Below, in pieces: positions 4,938 to 5,679 of a DNA stretch of 5,679 nucleotides (position 1 is its first letter; each line of letters opens with the position of its first letter). The notes beneath the pieces are model-generated. The model had not been told where the DNA came from. It saw only the letters and a list, made by a program, of their open reading frames with translations, and did not search any database. Made by a program: the position numbers and the translations under genes. The DNA comes from Dehalococcoidia bacterium (lineage in GTDB: Bacteria; Chloroflexota; Dehalococcoidia; UBA2985). The stretch spans positions 296-5,974 of the forward strand of contig JASLXI010000067.1 of assembly GCA_030740415.1 (NCBI GenBank). The letters run 5' to 3'.

Positions 4938-5679
4938 CATGGGTGAAACCTGGGCAAAATAGGCTTTGCTCAGTCAGATGACAGGCGAGGAAGTTTCCTA
5001 TTTCGTTTTCTAGGGCTATGGAGGTGCAAAATGGCAGCATCCATGACATTTGTGAGGCAAGGAATGTCTCGGTTCCACGGTTTTGAATTCGAGAGAGTAA
5101 AGCATGCCATATGCTCGACAGAGTTGTGTAATTTGCTCATTCTCTGAGGGCTACCTTATCGTTCAGGAGACCAAATGGAAGTTGTCGCCTCCAGTAAGGG
5201 AGGACCACCTGCGAATCGGTTGAGACGCTTCCAATCCGCACTGTTGAGGTAGGAGGCCAAGTTGTAGACCAAAGAGAACCTAGGATAGGACGTGTAACCA
5301 AATTAAGGAGGTTATTCTTTGTTGACTGCTATCGAATCAATGCCGAGATAACCGAACAATTAACAGGACAGGGTGTTTGGGTGCTAGTCCATAGTGAATA
5401 AGATTTGCCCGAATCCTCTTAATAGACAGCTACTGGCGCTCAATCAGCGTACTACCCGTAGCCATCGCTGCCTTGATTACCCCAACAATTACGCTGGTTG
5501 TCCGGACGCTGTTCGGAGTTATTTAGGGATGCTCTGCGTCGCAATCAGAGGAAGATAACAATGCCGAGTAACCTTCCTCAAGCCACGAACCTTGATATGG
5601 TTCAGTGAGTGCATTCTGTTGAGATGAAAGTTTGGCCAGTCTTGTGTTCCTCTTCCTTCTCACGCCCCGCCTGCTTTCT
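4938..5679. other. Region of about 740 bp without a recognisable gene; interrupted plus-strand frames
   Basis: No known protein family, tRNA or rRNA can be recognised on either strand. The plus strand has three successive open stretches in different frames: 4947-5147 (including an ATG at 5031 with GGAGGTG at 5020-5026 and a 38-codon ORF ending at TGA 5145), continuing in the same frame after that TGA to a TAG at 5250 (with AGGAG before ATG 5175); 5198-5401 with no usable start; and 5398-5523, which encodes a hydrophobic stretch. They could be remains of a decayed gene or chance openings, which at this base composition are expected at such lengths. The frames on the minus strand are short. The region also contains the upstream side of the rsmD promoter. 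Confidence 0.45.

Noticed and set aside
2711..5199. 17-base direct repeat with one mismatch (2711-2727 in mobA's LAGGDS codons and 5183-5199)
   Set aside because: The match does not extend on either side and one such match in a window this size is near chance; not evidence for a mobA fragment.
5305..5350. AAGGAGG followed by TTG as a gene start on the plus strand
   Set aside because: The frame from that TTG ends after about ten codons; the Shine-Dalgarno-like motif has no usable ORF behind it.

Overview
The window carries a compact run of genes that all lie on the minus strand, so transcription runs from high to low coordinates. The likely source is a bacterium of the Chloroflexota, Dehalococcoidia/SAR202-like. 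This rests on recalled family traits, namely rsmD-coaD followed by a DivIVA/SepIVA-like coiled-coil gene, and a CcmH with an LxCPxCP active site, and not on any marker gene. An actinobacterial or other deep Gram-positive-like lineage is the main alternative.

Right part (about 4836-5679): no recognisable gene. It holds a good sigma70-type promoter for rsmD (4884-4912), a small perfect inverted repeat just upstream of it (4921-4937), and a series of short interrupted plus-strand open frames that could be a decayed gene or chance.

Middle part (3286-4835): a tight operon of rsmD (16S rRNA m2G966 methyltransferase), coaD (phosphopantetheine adenylyltransferase, overlapping rsmD by 7 nt) and a 163-residue coiled-coil protein starting 24 nt after coaD. 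These are housekeeping functions: ribosome modification, coenzyme A synthesis and probably cell-envelope or division scaffolding.

Gap (2869-3285): about 417 bp without a gene. It contains short inverted repeats and a candidate extended -10 promoter that would drive the next cluster.

Left part (1-2868): a second cluster for respiratory cofactors. A candidate 35-codon leader ORF overlaps the GTG start of mobA (molybdenum cofactor guanylyltransferase). mobA's 3' end overlaps a small one-helix membrane protein of unknown function. Then come ccmH (thiol oxidoreductase/lyase component) and ccmF (heme lyase, cut by the window edge after 408 codons), both of cytochrome c maturation System I. Together this cluster could supply c-type cytochromes and bis-MGD molybdoenzymes, for example an anaerobic or nitrogen/formate respiratory chain, but no such enzyme is encoded in the window.

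I find no CRISPR array, tRNA, rRNA, insertion sequence or convincing defence or mobile system. The least explained sequences are the short overlapping ORFs flanking mobA and the interrupted frames in 4947-5523.
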